From positions 4,494,001 to 4,558,000 of the forward strand of contig NZ_CP029426.2 of NCBI RefSeq assembly GCF_002266435.3: 64,000 bases of DNA, in the 5' to 3' direction. A program made the translations under genes and the position numbers. The notes beneath the pieces are model-generated. The model was not told where the DNA came from and did no database searches. It saw nothing but the letters and a program-made list of their open reading frames with translations. Positions 60,390 to 64,000 of this stretch are shown here, in pieces (the first letter of the stretch is position 1; every line of letters starts with the position of its first letter). The DNA comes from Bradyrhizobium amphicarpaeae. GTDB taxonomy: Bacteria > Pseudomonadota > Alphaproteobacteria > Rhizobiales > Xanthobacteraceae.

Positions 60390-61703
60390 TCAGGTCAGTT
60401 CCTTGTTCGCCATCTCCGGCGCGAACCTGGTCGCGGTCGCGGTGATGGCGGCGCAAGCAATCAGCAGCAGCGAGACCGGCCAGGTGGCACCGCCGCTCCA
60501 CGCCATCAGAGACGCCGCGATCAGCGGCGTCAACCCGCCGCTTATCGCTGCACCGACCTGAAAGCCGAGCGAGGCACCGCTATAACGCAGCCGCGCGGAA
60601 AACAGCTCCGAGTACCAGGGCGCGCCGATACCGAACATCACCATCTGGCCGAACGTGATCGCAACCACGATTGTGCAGATCACAATGGTGGGATCGCGGG
60701 TATCGAGCAGCCAGAACAGCGGGAACGCAAACAGCGCCGAGAACACGCAGCTCGCATAGAACATGGTCTTGCGCCCAAGCAGGTCGGACAGCCAGCCGAA
60801 CAGGGGAATGGCGAACAGCGCGACCAACGAGGCCGTGAAGGCGCCGTTCAGCACCACCGTGCGTGACAGGCCGAGATTGGCGGTGGCGTAGGACATCACG
60901 AACACCCCACCGATGCTGGCATAAGCGATCTCCGAGATCTTCAGCCCGACCGCCGTGAAGAACGGCCTGCGATGGTGCTTGAAGATCTCGATCACCGGCA
61001 GTTTCGCAACGTCCTTCTTCGCCTGGACCTGGCGGAAGGCCGCAGTCTCCTCCATGTTGAGGCGGATATAGAGGCCGACGCCCACCAGCAGGATCGAGAG
61101 CAGGAACGGAATGCGCCAGCCATAGGCCATGAAGTCGCTCTCCGGCAGGCTCGCTACCAGCGCGAACATGCCGATCGCCGCGAGATTGCCGATCGGATTG
61201 CCGACCTGCACCATGCTGCCGAGCAAGCCGCGACGATGCGTCGGGCAATTCTCCACTACCATCAGCACCGCCCCGCCCCACTCGCCGCCGAGGCCGATGC
61301 CCTGGAGGAAGCGCAAGCCGATCAGGAGCAGTGGCGCGGCGATGCCAATCTGCTGGTAGGTCGGAAGCAGGCCGATCAGGAAAGTGCCGATGCCCATCAC
61401 CATGATGGTGACCGCGAGCATCGCCTTGCGCCCGACCCGGTCGCCGTAATGGCCGAAGATCGCCGCGCCAAGCGGTCGCGCCAGGAATCCGACGGCATAG
61501 GTGCCGAAGGCCGCGATGGTGGCGAGCGTGGGGTTGCCGGCGGCGAAGAACACCTTGTTGAACACCAGCGCGGTCGCCGCACCGTAAATCAGGAAGTCGT
61601 ACCACTCGACCGCGGTGCCGATCACACTCGACCACAGGATCCGCCGTAAGCTCGCCGCCTCGTCCGGCGCTACGTTCAGGGTTACGTCGTCTGCTACGGT
61701 CAT
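60390..61703 (-). CDS. MFS transporter, metabolite:H+ symporter (MHS) type
   Basis: A 437-aa carrier with 12 hydrophobic segments. SVIGTAVEWYDFLIYGAATA and GHYGDRVGRKAML are hallmarks of the shikimate/dicarboxylate/proline MHS group; GIGLGGEWGGAVL is the central loop. GGAGAG precedes ATG 61703. It is the first gene of the operon with MOSC and reductase, so it likely imports their substrate. Confidence 0.93.
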   Translation of the reverse strand: MTVADDVTLNVAPDEAASLRRILWSSVIGTAVEWYDFLIYGAATALVFNKVFFAAGNPTLATIAAFGTYAVGFLARPLGAAIFGHYGDRVGRKAMLAVTIMVMGIGTFLIGLLPTYQQIGIAAPLLLIGLRFLQGIGLGGEWGGAVLMVVENCPTHRRGLLGSMVQVGNPIGNLAAIGMFALVASLPESDFMAYGWRIPFLLSILLVGVGLYIRLNMEETAAFRQVQAKKDVAKLPVIEIFKHHRRPFFTAVGLKISEIAYASIGGVFVMSYATANLGLSRTVVLNGAFTASLVALFAIPLFGWLSDLLGRKTMFYASCVFSALFAFPLFWLLDTRDPTIVICTIVVAITFGQMVMFGIGAPWYSELFSARLRYSGASLGFQVGAAISGGLTPLIAASLMAWSGGATWPVSLLLIACAAITATATRFAPEMANKELT

Positions 61704-61885
61704 CGATCTCTCCAGAAAGGTACCGGCACCACGGGGAAATTCTTGGCTTTGTCCGCGGAGCCCATCGGCCAAGGCGGACGGTAAAATCGATCATGTTTAC
61801 TGTTGGAAATCAACGCCGCGGGAAGCGGCAATTGCCGACGATCGAGGCAGACAACCTGAATTGCACTATTTTTTAGCGCTTTTAT

Positions 61886-61944
61886 GCGGCATATCAGCAA
61901 AAATGCTCACAATATCCGCGACCATGCTCTATATTTCCGCGCAT
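61886..61944. promoter_or_regulatory. Repeated ATAT-N8-ATGCTC elements, candidate operator
   Basis: Two 18-bp copies match at 14 positions (61891-61908, 61912-61929), spaced 21 bp, with a partial third from 61931. GCGGCATAT (61886-61894) and ATATCCGC (61912-61919) also form an inverted pair. The site lies in the 356-bp divergent promoter 61704-62059, which holds no gene. Confidence 0.4.
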
Positions 61945-62059
61945 AGGTTTTCCTTTGGAATACACCTGCGAGCGACCGGATCACCCGATCCAGGGCGCCG
62001 GGCTGGCAGTTCGGCCGCATCTGTTGCAAAAGGAGTCTCAGCGTTCGGGAGACTCATGC

Positions 62060-62620
62060 GTGCTTGACGTCAGCAAAGCGACAGCAGTCGGGGCCAATAT
62101 CCGCCAGGCACGGATCGCCAAGGGCCTGACGCTGGACCAGCTTGCGAAGCAGAGCGATCTCACGCGCGGCTACATTTCGCTGGTCGAGCGCAATCTCAAG
62201 GTCCCCTCGCTCGCCGCGCTGCTGCGGATGGCCTCAGCCCTCGAGGTCAATGTCGCGAACTTCTTCGACCCCAACGCCGAGCCCGCACCGCGCTACACGC
62301 TGTTCCGCCGCGAAGGCGGCAACGTGCCCTTGTTCCAGGACACCTTTGGCGTGGTCCCGCTGGTCACGGGCCGCACCCGCAAGATGATGGAGCCGTTCCT
62401 GCTGAGCCCGCCGCACAAGGCGGCCACGCGTGCCTCGCATGCGGGCGAGGAACTGCTGTTCGTCATCAACGGCAAGATCGCGATCAAGCTCGACGGCGAG
62501 GAACTCACCCTCGGCAAGGGCGACTGCCTGTATTTTTCAGGCGAGACCCCGCACGAGGTCAGGAGCCTCGGCCGGCAGAAGGCGGAAGTGCTGGTCGTCG
62601 TGGCCCAGAGCCCGACCTGA
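62060..62620 (+). CDS. XRE-family regulator with C-terminal cupin
   Basis: A 186-aa regulator: HTH at about residues 10-65 (GLTLDQLAKQSDLTRGYISL) and a cupin from about 110 (HAGEELLFVINGKIAIKLDG, FSGETPHEVRSLG). The cupin probably senses a small ligand. GTG at 62060 has GGGAG 9 nt upstream. It diverges from the MHS transporter operon and likely controls it. Confidence 0.9.
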   Translation: MLDVSKATAVGANIRQARIAKGLTLDQLAKQSDLTRGYISLVERNLKVPSLAALLRMASALEVNVANFFDPNAEPAPRYTLFRREGGNVPLFQDTFGVVPLVTGRTRKMMEPFLLSPPHKAATRASHAGEELLFVINGKIAIKLDGEELTLGKGDCLYFSGETPHEVRSLGRQKAEVLVVVAQSPT

Positions 62621-62640
62621 CGGTCGAGCCTCGGCGCCTC

Positions 62641-63852
62641 CTACCGGAACCAGAAAGACCGTCCGGATGATGGCGGGACGGATTCGGGCGGACGCAGCCG
62701 TTTCGTACGCGGCTTCGGCGCCGGCTCGGCGGACGAAACCGTCTCCGGCGCCGGTGCGCTCTCGCTGCCCGGCACCCTCACCGACAGCAGCAAATTGGAT
62801 TCATGCATCCGCCAGCGATAGCCGACGCCGAAATCGATCGGCTGGGCACGTGTGAACAACTCGGCGTAGCGCTCCTGGTAGCGGCCGGGGAATTCGCCGA
62901 TCGGCCCGAGATAGCGGCCGAACGGGAAGAACCGCCATTGCCGGGCGCCGTAATTCGCAAGCGGAATGCCGGAATCGTCCTGGATGATGGTGGCGCTGTT
63001 GGCGAGCAGCCAATCGCGGGCAACGGCGAAGTCGCTCTTGTGCAGCAGATAGGATGCACTCTTGAGCAGGCTGTTGCCGGGCCCCAGCGTCTCGCAGAAT
63101 TTCAGGAATCCGGTGTTGCGCGCCCCGGCATTCGAAAGGTCGGTCGAGAAATAATACAGCGTGCGCGCTTCGCCATCACCGCCGGCGAATGTGATGCGAA
63201 CGCCGCGCACCGCGTTACGCCCCGGATTGTCGTCGCCGACATGCAAGCCGCCCTTGTCGTCGAGCGCGATCATCTCGACGTTACGGATGGTCTTGCCGGA
63301 GCGCGCGAGGAAAACATAGAGGATCGGCAAGGTGCCGTTGACCTGGTTGGCGCGCAGGTCGACCTTCATCTGCTTGGTGATGAAGAAGGAAAAGCTCAGA
63401 ATCGAGCCGAGCGAGTGCTCGACATTGTAGAGCGCGGCGCCGACCGAGCCGCGCGGCAACCGCGTCAAATCGGGCACGGCGCCGACCGGCTCAAGCGCGC
63501 CGAGCACGTAGGTGCTGGCCTTGGAATAGAAGGTGTTGGCGTAGAGGAAGTCCGGACCGCTGAACAGGTAGAACATGGTCGGCCGCGGTGCGGCCAGATT
63601 GACGTCGGACCAGGTGCGGATCTTCGAGAGCTGCCGCTGCTCGAGCTGGGCAAAGGCGCCGTCGAAGAACTTTGCGTGGCGCTGCCAGCCCGGCTCTTTC
63701 GTCAACGGCGTCAGCGGCGAGTCCGCCGAAGGCTGCATGCCCGCAAGGAAGCGCGCGGTGTCGTCGAAGGTGGCTTCGGCGGCGCGCGCGGACGAGACGG
63801 CCGCAGCCATCAAGGCGAGGACGACGGCCGCAATTCTCATGGAGCGAAACAT
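62641..63852 (-). CDS. Exported protein of about 400 aa, unknown family
   Basis: A signal peptide (MRIAAVVLALMAAAVSSARA) is followed by about 330 residues with no known motif seen (MFYLFSGPDFLYANTFY, LYNVEHSLGSILSFSFFITK) and a Pro/Arg-rich tail. Cysteine is scarce. It starts 2 bp after the upstream permease stop, so both may be co-transcribed. Start 63852 or 63840. Function unknown. Confidence 0.75.
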   Translation of the reverse strand: MFRSMRIAAVVLALMAAAVSSARAAEATFDDTARFLAGMQPSADSPLTPLTKEPGWQRHAKFFDGAFAQLEQRQLSKIRTWSDVNLAAPRPTMFYLFSGPDFLYANTFYSKASTYVLGALEPVGAVPDLTRLPRGSVGAALYNVEHSLGSILSFSFFITKQMKVDLRANQVNGTLPILYVFLARSGKTIRNVEMIALDDKGGLHVGDDNPGRNAVRGVRITFAGGDGEARTLYYFSTDLSNAGARNTGFLKFCETLGPGNSLLKSASYLLHKSDFAVARDWLLANSATIIQDDSGIPLANYGARQWRFFPFGRYLGPIGEFPGRYQERYAELFTRAQPIDFGVGYRWRMHESNLLLSVRVPGSESAPAPETVSSAEPAPKPRTKRLRPPESVPPSSGRSFWFR

Positions 63853-63854
63853 GT

Positions 63855-64000
63855 CTATGCGCGATCGTTTGAATTGCCAGCGGCGACCGGCCGCCTGCGG
63901 AAAACAGCATAAATCAATAGGCCGAAGAGCATGACGAGCATCCCCGAGAGCGACTGCACGGGACGCTCGGTCAACAGGTAGTACATCATGAAGCCGGTCA
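63855..64000 (-). CDS. Membrane transporter C-terminal part, probable APC-type amino-acid permease
   Basis: The last 48 codons of a gene entering from beyond the window: TGFMMYYLLTERPVQSLSGM then LVMLFGLLIYAVFRRR and a short polar tail. Two hydrophobic stretches and the basic end are like the C-terminus of APC-type amino-acid permeases. Too short for firm assignment. Confidence 0.5.
   Translation of the reverse strand, partial: TGFMMYYLLTERPVQSLSGMLVMLFGLLIYAVFRRRPVAAGNSNDRA

Overview
The window looks like a chromosomal segment of a Bradyrhizobium-type alphaproteobacterium. It is GC-rich and coding-dense, with many GTG and TTG starts. It has Omp25/31-type porins, polyamine-type ABC systems, FixK/FNR-type TTGA-N6-TCAA boxes and the hairpin-rich intergenic repeats usual in that genus. 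Genus-level assignment is inferred from gene content, not from a marker-gene comparison.

Layout. 1-7 kb: end of a BKACE gene, a CaiB-type CoA-transferase, an MFS carrier, a sorbosone-dehydrogenase-type lipoprotein coupled to a DUF2231 membrane protein, and a formate/nitrite-type channel. 7-14 kb: a minus-strand operon (ATPase, HAD hydrolase, FAD amine oxidase, binding protein, two permeases), diverging from a LysR regulator. 14.2-20.6 kb: a 6.3-kb accessory island bounded by a 44-bp direct repeat of the 3' half of tRNA-Gly(UCC). It carries TetR and AraC regulators, enoyl-CoA hydratase, acyl-CoA ligase, GST and a thiol-isomerase-like protein, but no integrase. 20.6-29.7 kb: a short transcript with a 14-codon ORF behind a perfect extended Shine-Dalgarno, a UvrD helicase, oxidoreductases, polyphosphate kinase 2 behind a FixK-type box, 119-bp tandem repeats beside tRNA-Tyr, and rlmB. 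29.7-40.6 kb: many small exported proteins, tRNA-Thr, a CBS-BON protein and a two-haem cytochrome c sharing a FixK-type box, two methyltransferases, a porin and a TPR protein. 40.7-49 kb: a serine hydrolase, an S10 carboxypeptidase gene broken by an in-frame amber codon, a secreted caspase-like protein and a two-barrel outer-membrane protein; the last two diverge from a region with two GTGA-N6-TCAC boxes. 49-58 kb: NAD kinase, a response regulator plus Hpt pair, an IS110 element set among palindromic repeats, DUF2336, a lytic transglycosylase, folE-hisI and a NifU-like scaffold. 58-64 kb: yidD, then an MHS transporter - MOSC - PDR-type reductase operon diverging from an XRE-cupin regulator, and the tail of a probable amino-acid permease.

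How the parts fit. The 7-13 kb operon reads as uptake and oxidation of an amine or amino acid. The island reads as CoA-dependent and glutathione-dependent breakdown of an acid or aromatic compound, probably gained horizontally. The MOSC-reductase pair looks like a split molybdenum-centre reductase with its electron donor. The FixK-type boxes suggest that PPK2, the CBS protein and the cytochrome respond to low oxygen.
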